From the NCBI RefSeq assembly GCF_900114915.1, contig NZ_FOUS01000004.1, positions 434,001 to 498,000 of the forward strand: a stretch of 64,000 bases of DNA, written 5' to 3'. A model generated the notes under the pieces. It was not told the origin of the DNA. It made no database searches and worked only from the letters and a program-made list of their open reading frames with translations. The position numbers were made by a program, and so were the translations under genes. Source of the DNA: Bradyrhizobium sp. Rc3b. Lineage in GTDB: Bacteria; Pseudomonadota; Alphaproteobacteria; Rhizobiales; Xanthobacteraceae. Positions 6,829 to 15,301 of the stretch are shown here, piece after piece. Position 1 is the stretch's first letter. The number at the start of each line of letters is the position of its first letter.

Positions 6829-8493
6829 TTACGCCAGCTCTGCCGAGGCACGCTGCATGTTGGCCGACATGTCCGCGGTCACGATGCTCTGCTCCTCGAC
6901 CGCGGCTGCGGTGGAGGCGATGAACTCGTTGACGCCTGCGATCGCGGCCTTGATCGCGGTGAGGGAGCTCGCGACGTCGCCGGAGATGGTGTTCAGCGCG
7001 TCGATTTCGGACGTGATCGTGTCGGTCGCCTGCTTGGCCTGGCTCGCGAGATTCTTCACCTCGGAGGCGACCACCGCAAAGCCGCGTCCCGCTTCGCCGG
7101 CGCGGGCCGATTCAATCGTGGCGTTGAGCGCGAGCAGATTGATCTGGCTGGTGATGCCCGAGATCATCTCGACGATGCCGCTCATGGCCTGTGCGGCGGC
7201 CGTCAGCTTCTGGGCCTGGAGGTCGGCGGACTCGACCCTTGTGGTCGCGACCTTGGACGTCTCGCGCGACTTCGTCATGGTCTCGGAGATCTCGCGGATC
7301 GAGGCGCTCATCTCTTCGCTGCCGGCCGCGACCGCATCGATCAGCCCGCGCGCGTTGTCGGCCTTCTTGCGGCCGATCGCCTGCGCGGTGATGTCGGTGG
7401 CGTATTTCACCACCTTGTACGGTTTGCCGTTGAGATCGAAGATCGGGTTGTAGGACGCCTGGATCCAGATCTCGCGGCCGCCCTTGGCGATGCGCTTGTA
7501 TTCGGCGGCCTGGTATTCGCCGCGATTGAGTGCTTCCCAGAACTGGCGGTAGGCGGCCGAATTCTTCTCGTTCGGCTCGACGAACATGGAATGGTGCTGG
7601 CCCTTGATCTCGGCCAGCGCATAGCCCATCGCCTTCAGGAAGTTCTCGTTGGCAGTGCGGATCGTGCCGTCCATGTTGAACTCGATCACCGCTTGCGACT
7701 TCTGGATCGCGGCGAGCTGACCGTCATTGTCGGCCGCCTTCATCTTTTGCGCGGTGACGTCGGTGGCGAACTTCACCACCTTGAACGGCTTGCCGTTCTC
7801 ATCGAGAATCGGATTGTAGGTGGCCAGAATCCAGATTTCCTTAGCCCCCTTGCCGAGCCGCTTGTATTCGCCAGCCTCGAACTCGCCACGGTTCAGCTTG
7901 GCCCAGAACGCGGCATAGGCCGGGCTCGCACGGTCCTCTGGTGTCACGAACATGGAGTGGTGCTTGCCCTCGATCTCATCGAGCGAATAGCCCATCGCGC
8001 CAAGGAAATTCTCGTTGGCGGTGACGATGGTACCGTCCATGTTGAACTCGATCACGGCCTGCGCGCGGTTGATCGCGGCGATCTTGCCGGACTCTTCCAT
8101 GGCCTTGATCTTATAGGCCGTGATGTCGGTGGCGAACTTGATGAAGCTGACCACCTTGCCGCTTTCGTCGCGTAGCGGGGCGTAGGACGCGTGGACCCAG
8201 ACTTCCCTGCCGCCCTTGCCGAAACGCTTGTATTGCGTGGTCTGGAATTCCCCGCGGTTCAGGCTGGCCCAAAAATCGCGGTAGCGAGTGCTCTCGCGCT
8301 CGGCCGGGTTGACGAAGATGCTGTGATGCTTTCCCTTGATCTCGGCAAGCGTATAGCCGCTCATTTTGAGAAGGTTTTCGTTGGCGTCGAGGATGGTGCC
8401 GTCGAGACCGAATTCGATCACGGCTTGCGACCGGTCGAGCGCCTCGACCTCCGCGATGGCGTGCCTGACCTTCTTGCTCAGGAAATTGAACAC
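6829..8493 (-). CDS. soluble chemoreceptor with three tandem PAS domains
   Basis: A 554-residue cytoplasmic methyl-accepting chemotaxis protein starting at GTG. It has no transmembrane segment. Three similar PAS+PAC units follow each other from about residue 20 to 385, each with a QAVIEF-DGTI-ANENFL opening, a GKHHS(I/M)F middle and an FATD(I/V)TA end. The last 150 residues hold the receptor signalling hairpin, with [20 protein letters not shown] and [12 protein letters not shown]. The PAS sequences resemble Aer/PAS-haem energy or redox sensors, so an aerotaxis-type role is plausible. Near-identity between the units indicates internal duplication. No che genes are in the window. Confidence 0.9.
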   Translation of the reverse strand: MFNFLSKKVRHAIAEVEALDRSQAVIEFGLDGTILDANENLLKMSGYTLAEIKGKHHSIFVNPAERESTRYRDFWASLNRGEFQTTQYKRFGKGGREVWVHASYAPLRDESGKVVSFIKFATDITAYKIKAMEESGKIAAINRAQAVIEFNMDGTIVTANENFLGAMGYSLDEIEGKHHSMFVTPEDRASPAYAAFWAKLNRGEFEAGEYKRLGKGAKEIWILATYNPILDENGKPFKVVKFATDVTAQKMKAADNDGQLAAIQKSQAVIEFNMDGTIRTANENFLKAMGYALAEIKGQHHSMFVEPNEKNSAAYRQFWEALNRGEYQAAEYKRIAKGGREIWIQASYNPIFDLNGKPYKVVKYATDITAQAIGRKKADNARGLIDAVAAGSEEMSASIREISETMTKSRETSKVATTRVESADLQAQKLTAAAQAMSGIVEMISGITSQINLLALNATIESARAGEAGRGFAVVASEVKNLASQAKQATDTITSEIDALNTISGDVASSLTAIKAAIAGVNEFIASTAAAVEEQSIVTADMSANMQRASAELA

Positions 8494-8807
8494 GTAAGCC
8501 CCGCAATGCTCGAAAGCGATCCGACAGGATCGCCATACCGTTTCCCCTGAGCTGAAAGTTGCATGCTATCCTTGAGCATCGGTAAATTCCGGAACACGCC
8601 GCGACGAGCTCCGCGACTCCACGTGCGACGGCCAACTACTTCAACTGACAGCTGCTCTTGGTTTATATGCACGGTGGAGTTCACAATGCGGAGCCGTACT
8701 TGTACGGGGGCGCAGCCGAGATATTTTTTCGCGTCGCCTCGCATGGCGGTGTCGGCGCGGTCGAGGGCGAACCGTCTTCAACAAGATGCTCGCTGCGGAG
8801 ACCATTG
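8494..8807. other. intergenic region without a recognised gene
   Basis: About 310 nt separating the GTG start of the PAS chemoreceptor gene and the NTF2-like gene. It must hold the divergent promoters. One short palindrome (CCGTAC-TT-GTACGG, near 8695-8710) is visible. No RNA gene or ORF with coding character was recognised. Confidence 0.5.
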
Positions 8808-9173
8808 ATGCCCGACGACCGCGAACGCCTGATCCGAGACCTCTTCGCCGCCTATCTCGCCAACAACCGGCAGCGGGTCGCCGACGCACTGGCCGACGAT
8901 TTCCGCTTCACCAGCCCGTTCGACGACGACCTCGACAAGGCGACCTATTTCGAACGCTGCTGGAGCGACAGCGGCTGGATCGCACGGCATGACATCGAGC
9001 GCATCTTCGTCCGGGGCGAGGAAGCGTTCGTCACTTATCTCTGCCTTGCGACAGATGGCAGGAGTTTTCGCAACACGGAGTTCTTCACCTTCGCAGGCGG
9101 CAAGGTCCGGCGCATCGATGTCTATTTCGGCGCTGCCCGGCGGGATGGTCGTTTCCTGCCGCAGCCGCGCTAG
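8808..9173 (+). CDS. SnoaL/NTF2-like domain protein
   Basis: A 121-residue protein of the NTF2-like cone fold. The opening ERLIRDLFAAYLANNRQRVADAL, followed by DFRFTSPFDDD and, near the end, GGKVRRIDVYFG, is the family layout. I chose ATG 8808 because GGAG lies 7 nt upstream and the fold begins at the first residues. Members may be ketosteroid-isomerase-like enzymes or ligand-binding proteins; no catalytic residues are diagnostic here. It is followed by two YCII proteins, and such mixtures of small proteins are often grouped with ECF sigma factors, as at 1.6-4.4 kb. Confidence 0.8.
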   Translation: MPDDRERLIRDLFAAYLANNRQRVADALADDFRFTSPFDDDLDKATYFERCWSDSGWIARHDIERIFVRGEEAFVTYLCLATDGRSFRNTEFFTFAGGKVRRIDVYFGAARRDGRFLPQPR

Positions 9174-9299
9174 GGCCGGGGCCCTCCAGATTATTTCCGC
9201 GGGCGTGTCGGTTCCGTGAGGGTTCGTTCGTCTTGAAGGCGAGCGGGCCTGCGCCTCACGGCGCATCCCGGAACCACCGCAGAAGCCAGGATACGACCC

Positions 9300-9704
9300 A
9301 TGCGATTCATGATGTTGATGATCCCGCTCGGCTACGAGGCCGCGCCGCCGGACGTCCAGCTCGATCCCGAACGCGTCGCGGCGATGATGCGCTATAACGA
9401 GGCGCTGAAGGACGCGGGCGTGCTGATCACGCTCGATGGCCTGCATCCGCCGTCGATGGGCGCGCGGGTTTCATTTGCGACCGGCGAGCCTGTCGTGACC
9501 GACGGCCCATTCGCTGAAGCCAAGGAAGTCCTTGGCGGCTATTGGATGATCGAGGTCGCCTCGCGCGCAGAGGCGATCGCCTGGGCGAAGAAATGTCCGG
9601 CTTCGGCCAACGAGATCATCGAGATCCGGCAAGCCCAGGAGATGAGCGACTTTCCGCCCGACGTGCAGGAGGCCGCGGCCGGTTTCGGCGACCTGAAGAG
9701 GTAG
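9300..9704 (+). CDS. YCII/DGPF-domain protein
   Basis: A 134-residue YCII-family protein with the canonical motif TDGPFAEAKEVLGGYWMIEV in the middle and the usual MRFMMLM opening strand. AGGA precedes the ATG. Function is unknown; the family is repeatedly found with ECF sigma factors and the fold resembles dehydrochlorinase-like YciI. It is part of a run of three small genes (NTF2-like, YCII, YCII) in the same direction. The only sigma factor of matching type in the window is 6 kb upstream. Confidence 0.88.
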   Translation: MRFMMLMIPLGYEAAPPDVQLDPERVAAMMRYNEALKDAGVLITLDGLHPPSMGARVSFATGEPVVTDGPFAEAKEVLGGYWMIEVASRAEAIAWAKKCPASANEIIEIRQAQEMSDFPPDVQEAAAGFGDLKR

Positions 9705-9762
9705 CCACAGCGATCGCGATGAAATCGCGTCTGTCGTCAGTCAATCAACAAGGAGAGAACCG

Positions 9763-10128
9763 ATGAGCACCGAACATAAATTCCTCGCCGTCTATCTCGG
9801 CAGCATGAGCGGCGAAAAGATGAAGGCCTGGCATGCGATGCCCGAGGCGGAACGGAAGGCAAAAGAGCGCGAGGGCATGGCCGCCTGGCACGGCTGGGTC
9901 GAGAAGCATAAGGACGTCATCGTCGAGATGGGCGGCCCGCTCGGCAAGACCCGCCGGATCGACGGACGCGGCATTACCGAGATCAGCAATGCGCTGACCG
10001 GCTTCACGGTGGTGCGGGCTGCCTCGCAGGAGGAAGCTGCAAAATTGTTCGAGAACCATCCGCATTTTGCGATCTTCCCGGGCGAGGCGATCGAGGTCAT
10101 GCCCGTGCTGCCGATTCCGCAGATGTAG
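9763..10128 (+). CDS. YCII-related small protein, divergent
   Basis: A 121-residue protein preceded by an excellent ribosome site (AAGGAGAG). It has the YCII-like pattern KFLAVYLG, a helical segment, VEMGGPLGKTRRI, then FTVVRAASQEEAAKLFENHPHF, which matches the strand-helix-strand of YCII proteins, but it lacks the DGPF motif. It probably shares a transcript with the upstream YCII gene 58 nt away. Function unknown. Confidence 0.75.
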   Translation: MSTEHKFLAVYLGSMSGEKMKAWHAMPEAERKAKEREGMAAWHGWVEKHKDVIVEMGGPLGKTRRIDGRGITEISNALTGFTVVRAASQEEAAKLFENHPHFAIFPGEAIEVMPVLPIPQM

Positions 10129-10152
10129 CTGCGGACGAGGCCAATTCCGGGT

Positions 10153-10181
10153 GCGATGCCGTCGCTCAGGCCCGGCATCGC
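10153..10181 (+). terminator. hairpin ending the YCII gene run
   Basis: GCGATGCC (10153-10160) pairs exactly with GGCATCGC (10174-10181) around a 13-nt loop. There is no clear T-run, so efficiency as an intrinsic terminator is uncertain. Confidence 0.4.
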
Positions 10182-10236
10182 CCGTGAAAGTACGGGGTTA
10201 ATCACGCCCGATTCCTGCTAGTGACCTTCACCGCCG

Positions 10237-10263
10237 GCTCATGTAAAGATCGTTCACATGAGC
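10237..10263. promoter_or_regulatory. candidate operator over the TetR gene start
   Basis: GCTCATGT and ACATGAGC form an 8-bp inverted repeat over the ATG (10258-10260). Inside it, 10242-10258 reads TGTAAA-N5-TTCACA, which matches the TGTAAA-N5-TTTACA site before the DUF2852 gene in spacing and in 11 of 12 arm bases. This strongly suggests an autoregulatory TetR operator. Confidence 0.65.
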
Positions 10264-11010
10264 TGGCGCAAGGAGCAGCGCCGCGCCGAGCGCGGCTATC
10301 ACCACGGAAATCTGAAGGAAGCCCTGTTGCAGGCCGCCCTCGGGCTGATCGCCGAGAAGGGAGCGGCCGGCTTCACCTTCGCCGATGCCGCACGCATGGC
10401 CGGCGTCAGCGCAGCGGCGCCCTATCGGCATTTCCGCGACCGTGACGAGCTGTTGTCCTCGATCGCCCAGCGCGGCTTCGAGCAGTTCGAGCAGCGCCTG
10501 GCCGCGGCCTGGGACGACGGACGCCCCGACACGGTCACCGCGTTCGAGCGCGTCGGCAAAGCCTATCTCGCCTTCGCCCGTGAGGAGCCCGCGTTCTACA
10601 ACGCGATGTTCGAATCGGGCGTGCCGGTCGATGCCAATCCCGCGCTTCAGGCCGCCAGCGAACGCGCCTTCAACATCATTCGTGCTGCAGCCGAGCGGCT
10701 CGCGGCGCTGACGCCGCCGGGTACGCCGCGGCCGCCGGCGATGATGATGGCGCTGCACATCTGGTCGATGGCGCATGGCGTGGCTTCGCTGTTCTCCCGT
10801 GGCGACGCCGCGCGACGAAAACTGCCGATGTCGCCGGACGAGCTGCTCGAGGCCGAGGTGCTGATCTATCTGCGCGGCCTCGGCTTCCCGACCGACCGTC
10901 GTCCTGCAGGCAAGGGCGCCGAGCCGCCGCCGGTGCCCCCGGAGGCGCCCTCCGGTTCAGGCGTGCCGCCCGGCGGCACTCCAGGTGGTCCTTGGGGCAA
11001 GCCGAAATAA
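10258..11010 (+). CDS. TetR/AcrR-family transcriptional repressor
   Basis: A 250-residue regulator. The N-terminal HTH is typical: YHHGNLKEALLQAALGLIAE, then AGFTFADAARMAGVSAAAPYRHF (about residues 17-65). The middle matches the WHG-type TetR C-terminal domain, with the core AFNIIRAAAERLAAL and a MALHIWSMAHGVASL helix. The last 35 residues are a Pro/Gly-rich low-complexity tail, unusual for the family and probably disordered. Its start codon lies inside a TGTAAA-N5-TTCACA palindrome and the same motif lies before the next gene, so it probably represses both itself and the DUF2852 gene. The inducer is unknown. Confidence 0.9.
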   Translation: MSWRKEQRRAERGYHHGNLKEALLQAALGLIAEKGAAGFTFADAARMAGVSAAAPYRHFRDRDELLSSIAQRGFEQFEQRLAAAWDDGRPDTVTAFERVGKAYLAFAREEPAFYNAMFESGVPVDANPALQAASERAFNIIRAAAERLAALTPPGTPRPPAMMMALHIWSMAHGVASLFSRGDAARRKLPMSPDELLEAEVLIYLRGLGFPTDRRPAGKGAEPPPVPPEAPSGSGVPPGGTPGGPWGKPK

Positions 11011-11050
11011 AATTACGCAAATGATCACGCGGGCGTGTCTGGCGGCCAGC

Positions 11051-11096
11051 TTGACAAAATCGCGGGATGGTCTAGCTATGTAAATGTTATTTACAT
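11051..11096 (+). promoter_or_regulatory. promoter and TetR operator of the DUF2852 gene
   Basis: TTGACA at 11051-11056 is a consensus -35. An exact palindrome ATGTAAAT-GTT-ATTTACAT occupies 11078-11096 and overlaps the expected -10 region (GCTATG/TATGTA, spacing 18-20). The 17-bp core at 11079-11095 is the same type as the site over the start of the upstream TetR gene. Repressor binding here would block RNA polymerase. Confidence 0.7.
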
Positions 11097-11131
11097 TCAC
11101 AACGGCGCTGGTGCCGTGATGGAGATGGGAA

Positions 11132-11623
11132 ATGGCCTACACCGCTGACGTTAATCGCTGGCGCGGCCCTTCGGACCAATACCAACAGTACGAACGTCCC
11201 CGCATGCTCGATACGCCCTGGCATCCCGGCTGGATCGCCGTGACCATCCTCGGCTTCATCATCTGGTGGCCGATCGGACTTGCCCTTCTCTTTTTCACAC
11301 TCGGGAGCAGAAGAATGTCGTGCTGGAGCCACCAAGATCGCTGGCAGAACAAGATGGAAAAGATGCAGTACAAGATGGACCGCATGCGCGGCCGCATGGA
11401 GCGCCGCGGCTTCGGCTTTGGCTTCGGCCCCCCGTCCTCCGGCAACCGCGCCTTCGACGAGTACCGCACCGAGACGCTGCAGCGGCTCGAGGAGGAGCAG
11501 GTCGAGTTCAAGAACTTCCTCGACCGTCTGCGTCACGCCAAGGACAAGGAAGAGTTCGACCAGTTCATGGCGCAGCACAAGACGCGTCCGACCCCGCCGC
11601 CGACCGACCAGCAGCAGGGCTGA
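11132..11623 (+). CDS. DUF2852 membrane protein
   Basis: A 163-residue protein. One hydrophobic segment lies at about residues 32-57 (GWIAVTILGFIIWWPIGLAL), and a long charged, Met/Arg-rich helical region follows, probably coiled coil (RTETLQRLEEEQVEFKNFLDRL), with a Pro-rich C-terminus. This is the DUF2852 pattern known from Rhizobiales. Function is unknown. Expression is probably controlled by the TetR protein encoded just upstream, through the palindrome overlapping its promoter, and the transcript ends at a strong terminator 70 nt after the stop. Confidence 0.85.
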   Translation: MAYTADVNRWRGPSDQYQQYERPRMLDTPWHPGWIAVTILGFIIWWPIGLALLFFTLGSRRMSCWSHQDRWQNKMEKMQYKMDRMRGRMERRGFGFGFGPPSSGNRAFDEYRTETLQRLEEEQVEFKNFLDRLRHAKDKEEFDQFMAQHKTRPTPPPTDQQQG

Positions 11624-11691
11624 CCTTCAAGGCTGACTGACACCTCTCAAAGCCTTCAGGCGCATGCCCCCAAAGTCCTGATGGCCCCGAG

Positions 11692-11733
11692 CCGCCCGTC
11701 TGCGCAACCCGCAGGCGGGCGGTTTGGTTTTTG
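11692..11733 (+). terminator. intrinsic terminator of the DUF2852 gene
   Basis: A 13-bp stem (11692-11704 with 11710-11722, one G-U pair) with a 5-nt loop is followed by TTTGGTTTTTT. This is a standard rho-independent terminator. Confidence 0.85.
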
Positions 11734-11741
11734 GGTTCAAT

Positions 11742-12023
11742 CTCTCGCGCGCGCGAGAGCAGGCATCGGCCGGTTTCGGCCGCCATCATTGTTCGCATTG
11801 CTCGTCGTGCCGGGCCTAGCCCTGTCGCGAGATGCGGGTTGCAATTGATGGCAGCGACAACTGGCAGTCACTAAACCGGACGTTGCCGCAAAATGCCTCC
11901 TGACTGGTGCAATGCGGCCTGTCCAGAAATCGAATCTCCTCTTGCAACCACAGGGTGCTGTGCATAGTCTAAGTACGTTTTCACTCGATGATATTTGGCT
12001 GAATATTATTAGGGAGTATTTTC
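11742..12023. other. intergenic region before the cell-wall hydrolase pair
   Basis: About 280 nt with no recognised gene. It opens with a perfect 18-bp palindrome (11742-11759, CTCTCGCGC and its complement). The last 70 nt before the GH19-like gene are clearly more AT-rich than the surroundings (TGATATTTGGCTGAATATTATT), which marks a likely promoter and hints that the following genes may be acquired. Confidence 0.5.
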
Positions 12024-12917
12024 GTGCGGATCGTAACGATCGTTCGGAAGGTAGCCCCTCGCTGCTATCCCAATTACCTCAAGGCTTTTGAAGACGGCGA
12101 CGAAATCTTCGACCGCTTCAAGATCAACACGCCGCTTCGCATCGCGCACTTCCTCGCTCAGGCGCTATATGAAACCGGCCGCGGTACGGTTCTTTTCGAG
12201 AGCCTCAAATACAAAACCACGGCGCGACTTCTCGAGATTTTCGGCATCGGCCATCATAGCGCGGCCATCCGGCCCGACGAGGTCGATCAATATCTCAACA
12301 ATGATCGTGCCTTGGCCGAGCGCGTCTACGGACTGGGTAATCCGAAGAAGGCGAAGGAGCTCGGCAACAGCAAGCCCGGAGACGGATACAAATATCGCGG
12401 CGGCGGCCTGTTGCAGACGACGGGCGGCGCCAACTACCTGCGCATGGGCAAGCTCGCAGGCGTGGACTTCTACAATAATCCGGATCTGATTGTTGCACCC
12501 GAAGCGGCTCTGCTTCCCGCCCTGCACGAATGGAATGAGGGAGGCCTGAACGCGTATGCGGATCGGAACGACATCCGTACGATCACGCGGCTCATCAACG
12601 GTGGTTACAACGGCCTGAGCGGACGCACGGAGCTCTTCGATATCGTGTGGAGCGCAGTAGGCAAGAGCGGCGCGAACCAGGTGGCCTGGAAAGCCGCAAC
12701 CACGTCGGATGAAACGCGCGAGCTTCAGGAGGCCCTGAACGATCTCGGGGCTGAGCCGGCGCTCGTCGTGGATGGACGATATGGGCCCGCCACGGCGCAG
12801 GCGGTCGAGTGGTTTCAAAACCACGCCAAGATCCCGGTCGATGGAAATGCAGGCGTGGTGACGCAGGCGGCGTTGAATCTCCGCCTGAATTCCCGGACGG
12901 CTTCAGAGCGCCCCTGA
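12024..12917 (+). CDS. GH19-like endolysin/chitinase with peptidoglycan-binding domain
   Basis: A 297-residue cell-wall hydrolase. Residues about 35-215 match the GH19 endolysin type: FLAQALYETG supplies a catalytic Glu (E50), FES a second (E59), and YRGGGLLQTTGGANY is the substrate-cleft segment. A C-terminal peptidoglycan-binding domain covers about 230-290 (ELQEALNDLG, VDGRYGPATAQAVEWFQ). There is no signal peptide, so export would need a holin, a dedicated secretion system or lysis. Start is GTG with AGGGAG 7 nt upstream. A second muralytic gene follows 107 nt downstream. No phage structural genes are nearby. Confidence 0.82.
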   Translation: MRIVTIVRKVAPRCYPNYLKAFEDGDEIFDRFKINTPLRIAHFLAQALYETGRGTVLFESLKYKTTARLLEIFGIGHHSAAIRPDEVDQYLNNDRALAERVYGLGNPKKAKELGNSKPGDGYKYRGGGLLQTTGGANYLRMGKLAGVDFYNNPDLIVAPEAALLPALHEWNEGGLNAYADRNDIRTITRLINGGYNGLSGRTELFDIVWSAVGKSGANQVAWKAATTSDETRELQEALNDLGAEPALVVDGRYGPATAQAVEWFQNHAKIPVDGNAGVVTQAALNLRLNSRTASERP

Positions 12918-13024
12918 GAGCGTGCCGCCTTTTGACGCGCGAAGTTCGCCGGAGCTTCGCGAATAGATGTCTCGATTATTGAGGGCCGAATTTTAGCAAG
13001 TTCATTGCGCAGAAGGAATTGAGC

Positions 13025-13726
13025 ATGACCGACGGCGAAAAGATGCTGAAGCTGGCCGAGTCCCGCATCGGCGAGAAATACGTCAATGTCTGCGTTCCCA
13101 AGAACAACAAGAACTGGCACGGTCCATGGGACTGCGCGGAGTTCATGTCCTGGCTGGTGTATCAGGTCGGTGGAATCCTGTACGGATGCGTCGACGACAA
13201 CGGCAATCCTGCAACGGTCGAAGCCTATACGGGCGCCTGGAAGAGCGATTCACAAAAACTCGGAAAGCGCGTGCCGTGGCGGCAGGCAGCTTCAACGGTG
13301 GGAGGCATTCTTCTCCGCTACCCGCCCGGACCGGGCATGATGGGGCACATCGTCGTTTGTGACGGCGAGGGCGGCACCGTGGAGGCGATGGGCACCGCCT
13401 ATGGCGTTCGTCGCGGCAAGGTGTCGGGCCGGAATTGGGATACCGGCGTCTTGCTGCCGAACTTTACGTATGGGGCGGCGGGTGGAGCACTCGACCTGGC
13501 TGAGCCGAGCCAGCTGTATGCGCTTGGGCAGCCGAACATGAAGGCGTCCGTCATTCGGGACATTCAACGCGCTTTGAAAGAGCTGGGATTCAATCCGGGG
13601 ACGATCGACGGTGAATACAATGACCTGACGGTGGCGGCGGTCGCAGCGTTTCAGGCGACCAAGGGACTCATTGTCGACGGACAGGTCGGACCGCAGACCG
13701 CAAAACGGTTGAAGATCGAACTCTAG
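13025..13726 (+). CDS. NlpC/CHAP-like cysteine peptidase with peptidoglycan-binding domain
   Basis: A 233-residue protein started at ATG 13025, where AAGGA lies 7 nt upstream; a TTG two codons earlier is the alternative. The N-terminal part has the Cys-His hydrolase pattern: WDCAEFMSWLVYQ (C37 as nucleophile) and GMMGHIVVCDG (H108). The C-terminal 70 residues form a PG_binding_1 domain (IQRALKELGF, IDGEYNDLTVAAVAAFQ, VDGQVGPQTAKRL). There is no signal peptide. It probably cleaves peptidoglycan stem peptides or amide bonds, complementing the glycan-cleaving GH19-like enzyme encoded upstream. The exact bond cut is not deducible. Confidence 0.75.
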   Translation: MTDGEKMLKLAESRIGEKYVNVCVPKNNKNWHGPWDCAEFMSWLVYQVGGILYGCVDDNGNPATVEAYTGAWKSDSQKLGKRVPWRQAASTVGGILLRYPPGPGMMGHIVVCDGEGGTVEAMGTAYGVRRGKVSGRNWDTGVLLPNFTYGAAGGALDLAEPSQLYALGQPNMKASVIRDIQRALKELGFNPGTIDGEYNDLTVAAVAAFQATKGLIVDGQVGPQTAKRLKIEL

Positions 13727-13769
13727 GGATCGGCGGGATTCTCACCTGCCGCGCGCGCGACGGAAGCGT

Positions 13770-13793
13770 CCCGGCGCCATGACACGCGCCGGG
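13770..13793. terminator. hairpin between convergent genes
   Basis: CCCGGCGC (13770-13777) pairs with GCGCCGGG (13786-13793) around an 8-nt loop. It lies between the convergent peptidase and desaturase genes. No T-run is present on the plus strand. Confidence 0.45.
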
Positions 13794-13815
13794 CTGCATC
13801 GCATGGCCGCCGGCT

Positions 13816-14979
13816 TCAGCGCGCGGTGGCGAGCTGCGCGTGAACCGAAGCCAGGAAGTGTTCGTAGGCGTGATCCACGATCTCGTTGAGCGATCGCGTT
13901 CGTGCGAACATCGCCTTGGCCTCGGCGAGAAACTCCTCGCGGGTCGGTATCTTCGGCAGATGCAGGTGTGTCAGCGCGTCGACGCCGTCATGCGCGCGAT
14001 TGAGGATGTCGTGCAGCGTTGGCAGCTGCAGCTGGGTCGGGTCGGCGCGGTGCAGCGCCGAAGAGATCGCATGGGCAAGCTTCGGCGCGTCGAACCGCCC
14101 GGCAAGCTCGCGGGCGGCCCGATTGATGACGCGGGCGCCGAGCGGCTGCTCGTTGCGCAGCACCTGTTCGGGCGGCGCCTTCATGTTCCAGACGATTCCG
14201 AACCAGGACAACACCTTCAGCACGTAATAGGTGACGTCGATCTCCCACCAGCGAAAACCCTGCCGCACGCTGCTCTGATAGGCGTGGTGATTGTTGTGCC
14301 AGCCCTCGCCCATAGTGAGCAGCGCCAGCAGCCAGTTGTTGCGGGAGTCGTCGCCTGTCACGTAGCGCTTGCGTCCGTGCACATGGGCCAGCGAATTGAT
14401 GCAGAAGGTCGCGTGATAGACCAGCACCGTGCTCCAGAGGAAGCCGACGATCAGACCCGACCACCCCGCCGCCAGAAAGCAGAGCGCTGCAAGCACGAAG
14501 GCCGGCAGCAGCTCCAGCCGATGCAGCCACATCAGCTCGGGAAAGACCGTGAGATCGCCGACTTTCACGAGATCAGTCCCGTCGTGCTCCCGGTAAAAGA
14601 TCCAGCCGAGATGGCTGTACAGAAAACCGCGCTGACGCGGCGAATGCACATCCAGTTCGGTGTCGGAATGCAGATGATGATGCCGGTGCTTGGCCGCCCA
14701 CCACAACACGCTCTTCTGTGCGGTGCTTTGCGCAAGGCAGGCCAGGATGAACTGAAACACGCGGCCGGTGGCGAAAGCCCGATGCGAAAAATAGCGGTGA
14801 TAGCCCGCCCCGATCGCAAACATCCGCACGACATACAGCGCCCCACAGATCGCGACGGCCTGCCACGTGACGCCTGACCAGATCGCCGCAAAGCAACCGA
14901 GATGGACCAGCACGAACGGTATGGCGGAGGGGTACATGACGTCGTCGTGGTGGTCGTCGGCGGGCGCGTTGGGCAACAT
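13816..14979 (-). CDS. acyl-CoA/acyl-lipid delta-9-type fatty acid desaturase
   Basis: A 387-residue integral membrane di-iron desaturase. The three histidine boxes are HRYFSHR (about residues 61-67), HRHHH (about 98-102) and HNNHH (about 233-237), in stearoyl-CoA desaturase spacing, with hydrophobic segments between them. The C-terminal 120 residues are a helical extension seen in bacterial members. It introduces a cis double bond into saturated acyl chains and so adjusts membrane fluidity. The minus-strand leader has a terminator-like hairpin about 75 nt before the start codon, which may control expression. No electron-donor gene is adjacent. Confidence 0.92.
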   Translation of the reverse strand: MLPNAPADDHHDDVMYPSAIPFVLVHLGCFAAIWSGVTWQAVAICGALYVVRMFAIGAGYHRYFSHRAFATGRVFQFILACLAQSTAQKSVLWWAAKHRHHHLHSDTELDVHSPRQRGFLYSHLGWIFYREHDGTDLVKVGDLTVFPELMWLHRLELLPAFVLAALCFLAAGWSGLIVGFLWSTVLVYHATFCINSLAHVHGRKRYVTGDDSRNNWLLALLTMGEGWHNNHHAYQSSVRQGFRWWEIDVTYYVLKVLSWFGIVWNMKAPPEQVLRNEQPLGARVINRAARELAGRFDAPKLAHAISSALHRADPTQLQLPTLHDILNRAHDGVDALTHLHLPKIPTREEFLAEAKAMFARTRSLNEIVDHAYEHFLASVHAQLATAR

Positions 14980-15049
14980 GTTTCAGCGTGACCTCAGGTA
15001 ACGGGGATCCGGGATTTTGCATCGGCAGCATTGAGGGCTGCCGGGTACG

Positions 15050-15080
15050 AAAAACCCGCGGGTGGCGGACCACCGCGGGG
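15050..15080 (-). promoter_or_regulatory. terminator-like hairpin in the desaturase 5' leader
   Basis: Read on the minus strand, CCCGC-GGTGG pairs with CCACC-(C)-GCGGG around a TCCG loop and is followed directly by TTTTT. The next gene downstream on that strand is the desaturase, starting at 14979, and no minus-strand gene ends here. It could be an attenuator of the desaturase transcript or the end of an upstream small RNA. Confidence 0.5.
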
Positions 15081-15301
15081 CTTGAGCGAGCTGCTTTGCG
15101 TGATCATCCCGGCCAAAGCAGCGTCGGCCGAAAATTCGACTGACTATATGGTCGCGGATGGCTGGCATGCAAGCTCGTAGCCCCACGGGGAGCTGCGGCA
15201 TGGTGCTCAGGTAGTCATTGCGGCCGCCGCGTGGCGCGCGGGTTGCCCGCAGCCTATATTCGACACGTGAAGGAAGCACCAAAGCACCGGAGGCGGCCTT
15301 G

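Noticed and set aside
12024..13726. Prophage remnant as an explanation for the two lytic enzymes
   Set aside because: No integrase, holin, terminase, capsid or tail gene and no attachment-site repeat lies within the surrounding sequence.
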